Assembly: GCA_013399875.1 (NCBI GenBank)
Contig: VXAZ01006886.1
Span: 2,555,288-2,619,287, forward strand
Length of the DNA: 64,000 nucleotides
Origin: Gymnorhina tibicen
Taxonomy: Eukaryota > Chordata > Aves > Passeriformes > Artamidae
Direction of reading: 5' to 3'
Shown here: in pieces, positions 47,469-60,325 of the stretch
Numbering within the stretch: position 1 is the first letter of the stretch
How the letters are laid out: every line of letters starts with the position of its first letter
Position numbers and translations under genes: made by a program
Notes under the pieces: generated by a model
Told to the model about the DNA's origin: nothing
Seen by the model: the letters and a program-made list of their open reading frames with translations, nothing else
Databases searched by the model: none

Positions 47469-49456
47469 CTGGGAAGACCATTCTCTGATGCGTGTTTGTT
47501 TATAAATGGGTCATTTCCATGTGGCTTTGACCTCTCCAGTTGGCTTCAAAACCTAAGCTGTGTGTGGAGGAGTCAGTTTTCTACCTCACTGCAGACATAT
47601 TCAGTCCGTTTGTTTCTTAGGGTGAGGAACACACCGCAGCAAGTATCATCTCTCCTGAGACTGATTGTGGATCATAGTGAAATTTGTGAGGTCAGCTTCC
47701 TATTAGTCAGTTTGTTCAACTTCACAGCTCACAGTCCCAGACAGAGAGAAGGGAAGCTGTGACCATTCTTTTGGGATCCTAAAATAACCCAGTTGTAATA
47801 TACCAGTCCACCTGCTGGTGCATTCATGTTGTGGAGAAGTAAACTCTGCAGGTAGATGTATTCAGAGGTACGAGCATCAGTTCATAGATCAATTCCTTTC
47901 CTACGTGTGGAATTTGATTTCTCACTACCTGTTTACCTATCACCTGAGAGAGTGACAATTTTTATTGGTATCTACAGCCCTGCATGGATTTATTTGGAAG
48001 CCCCATGTCAGTTTTCTGTTGCCGACCCTCACCTATTGATGTGTCGATCACACCTTGGAGGAGACTAAAACCTTGTACTCCAAAACACTGATGTGAGCTG
48101 TCCAGCCAAGAAGAGTGACAGCTGTCCCTGCAGGGTGAAGCTCAGTGGGAAGTGATCTCAGGGCATATTGTCACTAGCAGAGAGAGGTCCATATGTCCCC
48201 TGAGACTGCTGTGGCAATGCCTTCTGTGCTGCAGTGACAGGTGACTAAGGATGCAGAGGGAAGCACTGCCCTGAGGTACTGTGCGTCCTGGGGGGAATTT
48301 TGCGCTGGGAGTTGTACAAGGACATACAGGTACAGATTCAGTGAACCACTTGTGGAAGTGGTGGCAATCCAACACAGACATTGCTCCTGAGCAGGGCAAA
48401 ACCCCGCTGTTTCCTGCTCCAGAAACAGAACCGACAGCCCCTGGAGAAGAAAACCTCTTTTGATATGGTAGGCCAAATGAGACTTCTGTTTAAACACTAA
48501 TAAATACAGGGCATAAAGGGAACTTGTCAGTTGGATGGTGAAGATCCAGGTGGGGGCTGCAGATCACATGCTCTGCCGTGGGGAAAATTATGCTGCTGAA
48601 ATCAGTGGTAATGTTAGATAGAAAATGCTCCCTGGGCATGAATAGATTTCTCTGGGTCCAGTAAAATATTTGAGAGCTACATATATAGGTGGGAATATCT
48701 GATAAAATTTTTTTTCAACTTCTAAGTAGTAGGTGAGTATATTGTACTCCATACTTTGGGCAGATCCTTCCTACACCACCCACACTAGGGGCTGGCTTTC
48801 AGGCTGTGATAGCTCCAGGCTCTTATGCTCTTTGACAAGAACAGCCATCACAGTTTTATACATCGTGCTTGTCAAGGCAGTGCACATGCAAGGTAAAACA
48901 ATAATAAATCAGCTCAGGCAGAATTTTTTTGCTACTTCTTCTTTCCTTCTATAATGAATTCTAGTGTAAACCTGCCCTGTTTCATGGGTTGTTTTAGCTA
49001 TGCACACAGTCCTGCTTTGTAATTTTCTTCTAGCCTATTGCTAAATGCTCAAGCAAAACAATGTTAGAGCAGGGAATGCAAAAATTTCTTTCTAAGAACT
49101 ATCCCAAAATGAAAATAATAAAGCAGCAACTCCACTGTCGGAGGCTTAGCTATATAAACAAAAGTTAATATTAGTTATCTCTAAGTTCGGGGCAGGGGAG
49201 AGTGGAGAGATCATGCTGATTATTTTTTCTTTTACACAGCACCAATGTAATAATTAAGAGCAGTAGCCAGACAGAGTGAACACACACACATGAATAAAGG
49301 GAATGGTTTTCAGGGAAGTGAGTGATGAAAGGCGGAATAGGAATGAAAAATGAAGTCTATTCAGCAGTGGGGGATGGCTCCCAGCAACTGGATAAGGGGA
49401 GCAGAAAGGTGGCTGCCAAATAGAATGGAACTCTTCTTTACATTGTTTTGATGTAA

Positions 49457-49480
49457 ATATATATATATATATATGTGTGA
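49457..49480 (+). repeat. (AT)9 microsatellite with GTGTG end
   Basis: Nine AT units at 49457-49474 run into GTGTGA. It is a simple dinucleotide repeat, probably length-polymorphic. Confidence 0.9.
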
Positions 49481-50218
49481 GTTGATGTGGAAAGTATGGC
49501 ACTTATATTTCCTGTGACAGCTCCATACAGATATGGACGTGGGGCAGGATCAGCTCCTTGTGCTCCTGTATTTTCCATTCTGTACTGCCAGCGCTCCCCT
49601 GCTCTTGTCCTTTAGCAGGTGCATGGCCTCTGCCTGGCCATGGGGCTCTGTCCGGTTGTAGCTTTCGTGCTGAAATGGCCAGAATAGGGTTTGAGTCAAA
49701 GGGCTGTGTCTCCTTGCTGAGGCACAGGATGCCAGCTGTCTGGCAATAGTACAGCCCAGTTTTTAAATTTTTTTTTTCATGCCAGCAGGGAAAAAAACCA
49801 CTGCATCCAGTTCATGGTACTTACTAAAAGAGGACATTTGCTTAAATTCCCTAAATTTCTTTTTTGTAATGAGTTCAGCAGTACTTTTGCCTCTGTTTAA
49901 TGTGAAGGATATCTTTGTTTCAGGATAATTAGTGGTATTTTGGTAAATGGGAGGTGGGGTCTGTAGACTTCCCAAAACGCACTGTGATTGTCCTTATCTG
50001 ATTTCTGTGGGTTTCCTTACAAACCCGAGCAAGGTCTGGGAAAATAAAAGAGAATTGCTAAGAGAGAGAGAGCAGCAGTGCAAAGTCCCAGCTTTTCAGC
50101 AGACCTTACAGAGGCACACGCAGCTGGGTCTGTGCACCCTGAGTGTCAGATTCTGGCAGGTGCGGGAACCCAGCTCCGTGTGGTGGTGTTCCAGCAGTGC
50201 CCTGTCTGTGCTGTGAAT

Positions 50219-50237
50219 GACATTGAAAGTCAATGTC
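50219..50237. repeat. 8-bp perfect hairpin
   Basis: GACATTGA (50219-50226) and TCAATGTC (50230-50237) pair around AAG. The arm shares ATTGA with the relic at 40466, which may be coincidence. Confidence 0.8.
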
Positions 50238-51301
50238 GCTCTCAAGGCCTTCCAAGTACATTAACGTGGGAAAGCTGAAAGCCGCTGGGTTTTGTACCCT
50301 GCCACGTGGGTGCCATGTTTTCTGTCACAGCCCGTGTCTCTGCAGAGGGGTTCCGGGTTCCCTGACTGCGCTGTGACCCTGTGGAAATGTTGTTCTCCCT
50401 GAAATGTCCCATGTTACGGATCAGCCTTCCCATAAGAGTTCATAAGTCTCAATCTCCTCTTCAGTGTAGGCTCCAGTACATTGGTTTTCCTTAATAAGCC
50501 AAATATTGTCATCCAGAATAGAAGGAGTTTTTCTAACCCCCTCACTGCTAAGAGCTGGTGTAATGAGAAGGAACAGAAATGATCTCTGGAGTTTGTGCAG
50601 CCTGATGCGCTTTCCCGAGGCTTTCGAATGCCGTGAGTTCCACACAAATGACTATAAACCATTGCCTAGGTTGGCCTGACCTCGGGTTGTCTGAGAAGAT
50701 GATCTGATAATGGCACGAGTGACTCTGGTTCTGTTCTGAAGTTGAGATCCCATTTAGGATTATACTTATTTGAACTCTCTGTAATTTAAGAAGAAAGCTT
50801 TCTGCATGTGCCAGTACTGGAAACACATTCTGAACACGGAGGTCACTGATGTGGCAGTTGAAATCATCATGAAATAAGTCACTTGGGACATGAGTTTAAG
50901 CAGAACTGAAAAGTTACCTCCTGTTTGACAGTGCAGTTTTCTTTCCCTGGTCTCAGCCCTGGTCAGAGCTGCCAAGTTTTGTATTAACTCCTCAGTCCTG
51001 CAGAGCGTGAATCAGGCAGATACGGCTTTGCAGCACCTCAGCAGGGAGCTCTGCACACTTTGGAGCTCACCAACCTGAGAGCAGCCTGCAGAAGGGCAAG
51101 CTGGGTACCACCTCTTTCCCTGGGGGCATCCTCGCCTCCTTTCCTTTCAGTGGCAAGTTGTGTGTTCGTTTCCAAGAATTACTAACCCATTTCATGAACT
51201 GTGGTTCAAGAAAGAAGAAATTATTAACAAAAACAGCCTTCATTACAACCTTGCTTAGTCACGCCTTTCTTTTTTTCTGACAAATTATGAACAACAAAAC
51301 G

Positions 51302-51346
51302 AACTCGATGATCTTTAATGTCTTTTCCAGCCCAAATGATTCTATA
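51302..51346 (+). mobile_element. CR1 LINE 3' terminal scrap
   Basis: ACTCGATGATCTTTAATGTC, TTTTCCAGCCCAAATGATTC and TATAT align in order with the bird CR1 3' end, GATGATCTTTAAGGTCCCTTCCAACCCAAACCATTCTATGATTC. The element is in plus orientation, with its terminus near 51346. Only the last 45 bases or so are recognisable, so it is heavily 5'-truncated or decayed, and it carries no coding sequence. Confidence 0.8.
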
Positions 51347-51349
51347 TTT

Positions 51350-54300
51350 CTTTTCCTTTAGTTTTTGTTTTGCAGAATGCACAGTGCGAGGAGTAGTTCC
51401 ATTACTTGCTGTCAGTCCACCCCAAGGTGCTCAGAACTCACAGCTCTTCGTAAGACATGATTTTGATATGTAACAAAAGAATTCTTTTGGTTTTGATGTG
51501 TTACAATGCCCCTGGTCCCAAAAAGAAAGATGAGAAACTTTGTTTTTTGGCAAAGTTGTCGAAATTTCCAAGTCAAAGTATCCTAAAAAATCCTCTCAAA
51601 GGAGATGAAAAATACTGTTAAAACACTGGGGTTGGTAGCAGTTTCTCAAATCAGACACGTCTGTGACTTGGTGTGCTGTTGCTGCAAATTTTTGGTTTTT
51701 CCAGCAAATAATGATTTATAGATATTACTGTAGAAGGCACCAGCTTAGGCAATGTGATAAATGTACTGCTGGGAGGGGCATAAACCACTTCAAAATGGCA
51801 CAGAGCCTGGCCAACAAATAGGACTGATGCTGCCAGTGAAGGTGTTTGCAGTTACTGATGGTTGTACATGCGGCAGAAAAAAGTTTGGGAACTCCCTGGC
51901 TTGGAATAAAGAATTCCCTGAAGGAAGATGGTCTGTACAGATTAACTGTGGCCTTAGTAGGCCAGGCTGTTACTAAATTGCTTTGTTGCTGGTGCCATCT
52001 GAAAGCCTTTAAATCTCATACAAGACTGGGAGAAAGCTCCAGAGAGATCTATGTATTATTTATGTATTTTCATGTCTTCCCAAATGATTGTAAAAATAAT
52101 TTAATATTACTGTTTTGAGTAATCTCCTAAGAAGCCTATGAAAACTTTAATTTTTCAGCTTTGCTGCCTTTTCTGAAAGGCAGAGCTCTGTTTGTCCTTT
52201 CCTTGCTTAGCCAAGAGTAATCTACTGGGGGACAGAGCTGTATTGGGGGAAGCCTTGGGGCTCATTTCATTGTGGCTGTAGTAATAATATGGATCCTAAA
52301 TAGTGCAAACTGATTTATCATAAGCAGAACCACTTGGCGGGGGGCAGATTTAATCAGAAAGACTGTGGGGGACTGCAAAAGGTTTTATAGGTGTGAAAGA
52401 GTGACAGAAGAGGACATTCCACGGTCCAGATTTCAGCTCTTCGTCAACTGTTTGTAACGCATTAGCTGAGATTTTCAAAATAGCTGCAGGATTTAGTCAC
52501 GTCTTCCACTGAGGTGTAATGGGTGATAAGTTTAAATACCGTGTATTCAGAAAAAGGAAAAAAAAGATTGAAAACATTTTCAGTCATTACCGAAGCGTAC
52601 TACGGTACATTTGTGTGAGGATAAGGGAAAGACAGGTGAGATCTACTGTATGGCTAGGCAGGTTTCCAAGAGCATTAACATTTTATTTTAAGAGATGAAT
52701 AAAACCCTCAAAATTGCTGTAGACTTGGCAGGTAAGGGTTGTTATGCTTCATCTTGCCTCTTGGCCAGAAAGCTCAGTGAGTGGGAGCTTGCCAGATACG
52801 GCAGTCTTCCCCACTACCTGAATTTAATTTAAACCATTCTGTGCAGCCCTGATTTTAATCCTTTCATTTTGGTTTTGAGTTACCGCATATATGGCACAAT
52901 GGAAATATTTTTTCAAACTTAAATTAGAAACATATTTTAGGAGACAAAAAAAAGTGCCTGTCTTTTATGCAGAATGAAACATCTTTAACTGTTAGATGAA
53001 GTATAACCATTGGACAATTTTACTTGAAAAGTTTGATTATCAATAGAAAAATGTGGATTTTTCTTTTTGTTTTCCCTCCTTCTTCCAGTTGTACACATTG
53101 CACAGAGTGTTTCTTCAGGGTGGACAACAAATACGTTTTTAAAATAATGAGAGATAGAAGTGGAATGTGTTAAAGGTAAAAAAAAAAATCAGTGTGTTCA
53201 ACTTTATTTTTATACTCTGCATGTAAAAGTAATGGCGGGGTTTTTAAAATTCTATTGAGATCTTTTCATTTGCCGTAAATGATGGCAATGTTTTCATCAT
53301 CTCCAAGAGTATGTGTTTCCAGGATGTACCATCAACCTTTGCTCTAAATGCAGTGCAGAACAGGGAGCATAAATGCTCAATCCAAGTAAAAGTGGTGGAA
53401 AGAGTATGGGTTGCAACCAGATCTTGAATTTTGCTGCCCAGGTTGGCCTTATTTCTTCAACAAAAAAAGTAAGAGGCCAACTCAGTAGAGAAAAAAGGTA
53501 ATTTATTTTTTTCATTTTTATAAAATATACTCAGGGTGTTTTTCTGGGCTAGAAAGTCTAGAAAATTCAGATCTTTATGGAACTGCCAAAGCACGTGTGA
53601 GAAGCACAGGGGAAACCTGCTCAAGGAGTTATCAGCAGTTCACCTTCAAATGGATGGCTATATCGGGTGGGATTTCAGGGATTCTGGCTGTGGTTCATCC
53701 ATCGAAAACACTGCTGGAAGATAAGAGTGTGGTTTGAATCTGCAGATGACAGGATTCTGGTCAAGAAGGGTGAGTGTGAAGTAGCACCCTGAGCAGCAGT
53801 AGCCTGTTGTGTAAGCGAGCAGTGGTCAGTGACTAATTGAGAATCAGGTACTAATTGAGAAGCAGCTCCTAGGTCCCAGTGAGCGTGCCTTGACTCAATC
53901 CCGCTGCTGGAAAGAAAGGCCTGGGCCCCACTGGAGCATCTGGGGGTTATTGGTGAGCCCTGGAGAACAGGCACCTTACCCCAGCAGTGTTGGAAACCAT
54001 CAGGCATGGTGTGTCCTGTCCTGGACTTGGCATTTCACAGAGGATGAGCACCAGTGGGGGTGATTCAGTGCTGAGCACTGAGGACGTTTGGAGGTCTGGA
54101 AATGTCACTCGAGGCGCAAGTCACGGTAGTGATGATCATTGACTTGTTGCAAGTAATTCCTAGAATCTGATGAAAGTGGAGTTTTTTTTAAAGTGGGTTT
54201 TGTCTAGCATATTAAACATGCAGAATTATTAGTAAATCAGTTGTGTGTTAATATAATTCATGCACTTTTTTACACTTGCATGTTGGCAGCAGAACTTGGA

Positions 54301-56230
54301 AACAGAAAAGAATACTTGCTGTGCAGTTGTGGTCAAAGGACTGTCCTTAATTCTTGGAAGGATCATTTAGGGCCACCTCCAGAAAAAAATGTGCCTGAGC
54401 ATCGAGGCTGTAAGGACATACCCTGACTGGGACCTAATGTATAGCACCAGCTTCTCTGTGGTCTCGATGCCAAACTGCTGGTCTGTGGGATTGTCTTACC
54501 AAACTGCTGATGGTGCTTGTTTCAGCACAAATATAGAAACACTTGACATAGTTTTAGAAAGATCACTTTGAGAAGTGTGTCTTTTGAGAAATCTACCTTA
54601 GATGATCTTACTCGTGCTGGTCTGATTTTTTAAATTATGTGAAGGAGGCCACTGGAAAAATGGCTTATTTCTATTGTGCATGGGAAGTGGTGGAGGGAGC
54701 AGATTGAAATGTGGCTTCCCTGAGTGCTGGTATGCAGAGAAGGTCATGAAGTCACCCGTGGGTGTTGGCCAGGATCACATCTGACACGGTCATGTTTAAA
54801 AGCAAAGCAAACTGAAAGAGGGGAAGGGACTGAAGGGGTGTCACTGGTGAAGAAAACTTATCTACAACGTTCTGACTACCCTGGCAAAGTGTAAAAAGGC
54901 CAATTAGCTCTGCTTATCCTTCCCTTCCTGCTGTTCCCAATCTGGGTGTGAGCCACTCACAACTCCTGAAGGCTTTGAGCAAAGAGTTGCTTTTTCTAAG
55001 GACTGACAGGAAATCATTTAATAATCTGGGGGGAGGGACAAGTTTCCTGTTCTAGTTAGTCCCTATATAATTCCTAAACTAAAAAGAGAAGACAGTTCGG
55101 TGGTCCAGACCACCAGGCCCAGTGTCCTTATGCTTGTTCCTCTGACAGTGGAGATCTAACCAAACTGATCACATCCCTGTGGATTTCACCTTCATCTCAG
55201 CTGGACCCCCAAAAGCTATCAATTCTTCTAAAGGATAAACAAGTTGAGTGTTTTCTTGCAGTTGCATGTTAGTGTATTGGAAGTGCTGTCAAGGCTGTGA
55301 CCTGGAATTAGCTCTGTGCAGAGGGGCTGCACCAGAACCTCGGGGCCGTTTGGAACCTCACAGGCACTTAATGACAAACTAAGCTCAAGCGCAGCCTATT
55401 TTGCAATGTACACAAAAAATATAGTGGAGACCGATGTACCTTTGTCTTGTCTTGCACCATTTAGTATCAATACTTAACTTTATTACTTTGGTCTGTGAAT
55501 GCAAGGCCTTTATTCCTTTTAATCCTCAAGATACCAAGATGAATGCCAAGAAATTCACTCCGTGTGTGAGTGCCAGGGACTGAGCAGTGCATGCCCGAGT
55601 TAAGTTTCAGGCAGTGAAAATCTGCATAACTTCCTTGTGCTCACTGCCAGCAGCTGGGCAGCCCCTCCACCTACCTGCTCTGTGCTTCACTCTGGCACTG
55701 ACTGCAGCAAAGTGTCTGCACCTGGAGAATGGGGGCAGGCAGCCCAGATTCTGCTCTGGACACAGCTAAAATGCATAAGGCAGTTACATACAAGCTTTTG
55801 TGTGTTCATCTCCAGAGCTGTTTTTCAGGTCTTGTTCTCAACACCAGTAAATCTGAAATACACTTATGAATTCACTAAAGAATGTATATACTTGTTTAAT
55901 GTTGTGTAAAAATATCAGTTTATTGATTTGAGTGGATGAATGAGAAACATAAATTTCATAAATAACAAAAGCCCACGGTAAATTTAAAGCTTTTAATACT
56001 TTAACAGTCCTACTGAAGAGCTGCACAAAAAGTGTAGTGTATTTAAAAAAAAATACTCTCTAGGTAGGATTTCATAGTAAAAGTGGTGCTGACTAAATCT
56101 GTGCTGTTAAAGGAAAGAAATAAACTCTGCTGTGCTTCCAAGTACATAAACAGTATTCTTCAATAACTGAAGACAAATCATTTGCTAAAGACCTGGTATT
56201 TGTTTTCTGAAAGTGTGTGTTTGTTTCTGG
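51350..56230. other. Non-coding stretch
   Basis: No gene is supported. 53675-54007 is open for 110 codons on the minus strand in GC-richer sequence, with no motif. Donor-like sites at about 52735 and 53770 follow weak acceptors. An A-run lies at about 53180-53188. 52420-52550 is a mixed-complexity AT-rich block that could be regulatory, but it has no distinctive cluster. Confidence 0.45.
53832..53861 (+). repeat. 12-base direct repeat, period 18
   Basis: ACTAATTGAGAA occurs at 53832-53843 and 53850-53861 with six bases between. It is a small local duplication. Confidence 0.85.
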
Positions 56231-56235
56231 AGCAG

Positions 56236-56368
56236 ACATCCTCCACACTGCTGAGAAACCTCTCGGAAAGCACATTTCAGAAGGGTCCTGAGGAAGGATA
56301 TGACAAAGTTCTGCAAGATGTGACATCTGGTAGATGGCCTGATTCCAGTGACCCAGGGCCCCTGTCAG
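56236..56368 (+). CDS. Candidate coding exon, unknown gene
   Basis: This is the best coding-like segment in the window. It is 133 bases between a T/G-rich acceptor tract ending GGAGCAG and the donor CTGTCAG|GTACAG. It reads 44 codons plus one base, hydrophilic and compositionally protein-like: TSSTLLRNLSESTFQK, then GPEEGYDKVLQDV, then WPDSSDPGPLS. There is no transmembrane segment or named motif, and it looks like a disordered linker rich in Ser, Asp and Glu. It starts in phase 0 and ends in phase 1, compatible with the candidates at 19831 (ends phase 0) and 60326 (starts phase 1). I do not recognise the protein. The opposite strand is also open, so chance remains possible. Confidence 0.3.
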
Positions 56369-56369
56369 G

Positions 56370-59300
56370 TACAGTGATGAGTTTGGTTTTACTGAGGTCT
56401 TTAACAAATTTCAGATGACTTGATTAAAATCATGAGTGTGCAACTTTGTCTTTACCAGGAGTTAACTTCTTTGTGCTGCAGTGGGCAGCACAGAACACTT
56501 AGGTTCAATTTTAATTTTGCTAACTGGTTACTTGACAGCACTGAAGGATTACAAATTTGTCTTCTTTAAAATCTGAAAGAGAAGTTTGGTAGGCCAGAGG
56601 TGTAGCATATATTGTTACATGTTGCTCTCTTTCTGCTTTCCAGGGTAGGTGTGTTTATTGTTGTAGTTTTATACATCTGCATTTCTGTTGTGTAACTACC
56701 CACCAGTTTTTTAAAGGTCCCCAAAATCATGAAATTCACTTAAAATGCATCTCAGTGCATTTATCTTTTACTGCATTATTTTTTTATTTTCCTCTTCTCA
56801 CAAGAGCAAAGAACCTCACCTTTAAGTGAAATAATTGATTGTTTGCAGCATAGAAATCGCAGTCTTCTGTGGCTCCAACAGTGGAGACTTTCCCGAAAGT
56901 ACCAGAAAATGCAAAAACAAAGAAAAAATTAGTTTTCAGTAGAGTTCAGACTGGTATTCTTTAGTAAGACTGGAAGTCTGAGGCAATCCTTGCAAGGGTA
57001 GCTGCAGTGAGCTGGCAGTAGGAGTGCTGGGTTGGAAAAGAGGGCATAGGGTGCACATGGGTGCTGCAGGAACCCTGTTTGGCCATCAGTGCTGTAACAA
57101 CCAGTTCCAGTTCACTGCTCCGACTGTGCCCCTCGGGAGAGCTGCCGACGAGACAAGGGAGAGAATATCTAACACCTCCTTACAGATAAATACCTGCAAC
57201 CTGCCATCAAGGGTACAGCTGGTTGCAAATACCAGGCAGTTTGGTTTGTCATTATGTTTTCTTATGGCTGTTTTGAAAGTGAGTTGAAGGACAGCATTAT
57301 TATTTTGTTGTTTCTGGTATTGTTATCAGTGATCATAAATTCTGCTCAGCTTCAGCTGTTTCTCCCGGTAGCTCCCATAGACAGGCCTGTGGTCACCTCC
57401 CATCTCGGTGCAAGAGGCTGAAAAATATTTGAAATCAAAATCTGCAAGTTGAGAGGGAAAGCAGTTAAAATATCGATGTTTTTCAATACAAATGAAATCT
57501 TACCAAGCCTGTTTCTGTTGGTTTTATATGCTTCCATGTATATTCTGTTCTGGAGTTAGAGATTGTGGATCTTTTATGATTTTTTCCCGGTCATTCCAGT
57601 AAAGTTTCTCCCCTGTTATTTGTTATGGCTGAGCTACTCAAGCAGAGGAAGATTTGTTTGCTTGTTTTTGTTTCGTTTTCTTCCTGAGATGATCTGTCTG
57701 GAATTTCAAAGCAAAGGAAAACTTTTGGGGCGAAACTTCTGCTGGCAAGAGTTGGAGTGGTTATTTCAAATAGCTGTGGAAACTTCATCAGAGACATAAT
57801 TATTTATAATCAAGAGGCTATATCAGTCTGCCAGTGGTTTGCCTGGGTCACAAATATACACACGTGCCCATTGATTGAAATGTCTGACCTGAGCTTTTGT
57901 ATCCAGGAACAAGTTGTTGATTTTATCCCATGACAGTGTCAAAATACCTCCACCACCAGTTTGTATAAGCTGTGTTTTTTCCCCACACTTTCCTTATTTT
58001 TTCCTGAACTAAATTCTTGTAAGATATTCTCTTCTCAGTATAAACCCATTGGTCTGCCTTCCCCCTTAGCCTCCAAGGATTTAGTTTGTGAGGGGGAAGT
58101 GTTTAAAAATAATTCCAGATATGGCAGAACAGCCTGTATCCTTTCTATAGAGTAACTGACATCAGACTTCTGAGTTCACAAAATGGTCAACAAAAGATCA
58201 GTAAAAATATCTAAGGATTGTGAAGGGCAAACATTTTTTTCCTCTTTCCTTTAAAGGGAAAATGTGACATTTTAAGCAGGAGTAGATTTTCAGGCTGTGG
58301 AAGCCTGAGTGACACACACCTTTTACTAAAACTATTGTGATTTTATATCCCAAAGTACTACCCAACCTCTTAAAAGCTTCACCTCTGAGGATACACGTAG
58401 CTCTGCTGTAATACCAACTTAATAAACAGATTAAGGGCCCTGTGCATGAGTAGGGCTAAAGAGAAAAAGGGAAATGTCTCTCCTGTTTCCTTTGTGCCTG
58501 AGTCAGTGACACACAGGTACCCCTGAGCTGGCTCCTGGGTTGGGGAGAGGGTTGTGTTTTGCTCGTGTTAAAGCTGGGGGATGTGAAGAGATGCAGGCTG
58601 AGGCTGCAGGTGGAAAACTTCTTTAGAGGGAATATGTGCCTGCAGGGCAGACCCAGGGACTGGCATGGCTCTCGTGTGGCTTTTCAATGTGGAGCCCATA
58701 AAGGAGAAGCCAAACTAGGACACACAAGACAAAAGTGAGGAGGAGGTGGGGGTGTAGGCAGGAATTGATTTAACAGAGAGGGAGCTCTGTGGTTTGCTCC
58801 TGTTCCAGTACCAGCAGGCTGCTGAGGTGCCACTGCCACCCAGCCAGGAGCAGCAGGAGCCGGGGGGTCTCTTGGTGCTGTCCTGCTCAGAGTCACCTTG
58901 CACCATTTTCTTATTGAATTTTCTCATTTGAGGGAAGCACTTGAAGTGCTTGAGGAGAGGGCAAGTGGCAGAGGAGAGTTATTTCCTTATGCCCAGATCT
59001 GATATACTCCAAAATTTCAAAGCATACACTGAGCGAGGGACTTGAAAGAGCGAGGGCAAGGAGTGCAGGGCCAGCACTTCCTGGCCAGGTCCTGGTGCCC
59101 AGCGGCACCTGGGGCAAGGAGGACAGCAAATGTTTGCAAATACTCATCTTTGAAAACATTCCCTTACTACAGTGCCCCACACCGAGAGCTGGAAGTGTAA
59201 CAGTATTGTGGATTTTCCTTGACTTGGTGTTTTCCCTGCTATGTTTAAGAAATGTTGAGAGTGGCTTTGGAGACTTTGAAGTAACTCATTTGAAAGCAGC

Positions 59301-59760
59301 ACTGGATTGTTTATAATGATATTTTTAATGTGTGCACATGCGAGCGGACACCTACCTGTTGTGTTTTCTCATTCTCTCCTGTCTAACAAAGCCAGGACTT
59401 CTTGTGAATTGGTATCTGCTAGTATCAGTATTTTACACTTCCCAAAATTTTTGGCTTACCTTTGGAAGACTAAGTCTTGAAATAATAATTTCTTTTTTAA
59501 CTAGAAATTTAAATTACCTTTTTTCCTGGCATATAAGATTAGACAGGGAAAATAAGACACGCTTTTTCCCAAAGCACTGGCTACGTTCATATATACATAC
59601 ATACAGCCATGCCAAATCTTTCTAACCATTACGAGTGTATTTCCTTCAGTTGCATGTTCACAGATTTTTCTAGATCCTTGTACTGTTCAGGAGAGAAACT
59701 GCTATACTTCTGTTAAGCATTATCTTGGCGCTTTCCTCTTTTTTTATGGACTGGAAGTTC
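56370..59760. other. Non-coding stretch, GC-richer toward the right
   Basis: No gene is supported. 57024-57287 is open for 87 codons on the plus strand without motifs. 58490-59130 is GC-richer and open in several frames on both strands (60-90 codons), again without domains. The rest is AT-rich. Confidence 0.45.
59356..59382 (-). other. Candidate 27-nt in-frame microexon
   Basis: On the minus strand, acceptor-like CCTGGCTTTGTTAG precedes 27 bases reading nine codons (TGENEKTQQ), then the donor GTAGGTGTC. The length preserves frame, and the Glu/Lys/Gln-rich peptide resembles a typical neuronal microexon in composition. The acceptor is moderate and no flanking exon is known. Confidence 0.13.
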
Positions 59761-59764
59761 CTTG

Positions 59765-60000
59765 GGAAGCCCCGGGAATGCTCAGGCTCCTGCAGAACCG
59801 CCTCACTCACACCTTGCCCCGATGCTCGGCTCAGCGATCCCTCCTCTCCTCTCTGTTTCCATCGCTCGCCGTTTCACTGATGCCCCCTTCTGCCCTCCTC
59901 GCCTCATACCACGGGAAAATCTTCCTTCGGCACAGGACGATGAGTTGGGTTTGAGCACTGCCGGGTGTGCTGGGGGGAACGTGCCCAGTTGCTGTCGTGT
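59765..60000. promoter_or_regulatory. CpG-rich block, possible small CpG island
   Basis: About fifteen CpG dinucleotides lie in roughly 240 GC-rich bases, the densest CpG cluster in the window. It sits some 330 bases upstream of the open plus-strand segment at 60326. It may be a promoter or alternative start. No TATA box or initiator is evident. The 81-codon plus-strand frame (59762-60007) is proline/alanine-rich, consistent with composition rather than coding. Confidence 0.4.
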
Positions 60001-60111
60001 TGGCTAGTTCATCATTAGCCATTTGCCTTTTCTGCAAGTAGGAACCCTGTGAATGCATGAGGAATACACTGAAGGAAGGAGATGGGAATGATTCCATACA
60101 TTAGAAATCTT

Positions 60112-60125
60112 TGTGTGTGTGTGTG
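60112..60125 (+). repeat. (TG)7 short repeat
   Basis: Seven TG units. It is a simple repeat. Confidence 0.85.
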
Positions 60126-60325
60126 ACCAAAAAGCTCTAAAAAGCACATTTGTGTTTCAGTTTTCAGTTGTGTGACCACCCGTGCGTTTTTAGACAAAGT
60201 ATCACATCAGAAATTAGTTCCTCCTTACGAGAAAAATTAACAGAATATCTTCGAAAAATTTGGTCTGGTCTCTGTGGCTGTTCTTGCTCACTTTCCTCTC
60301 CAACAAACCCTTTCCTGTGATACAG

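Larger units (their letters stand above)
40810..51300. other. Long non-coding stretch
   Basis: No gene is supported across these 10 kb. Splice-bounded open segments of the 41042-41105 kind (acceptor TCTCTATAG, donor GTGAGCG) occur but are open in all three frames and uninformative. A strong isolated donor, AAAAAGTAAGTATGC, lies at about 45602. Frames of 60-113 codons show no motifs. Simple repeats and palindromes are listed separately. Confidence 0.45.
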
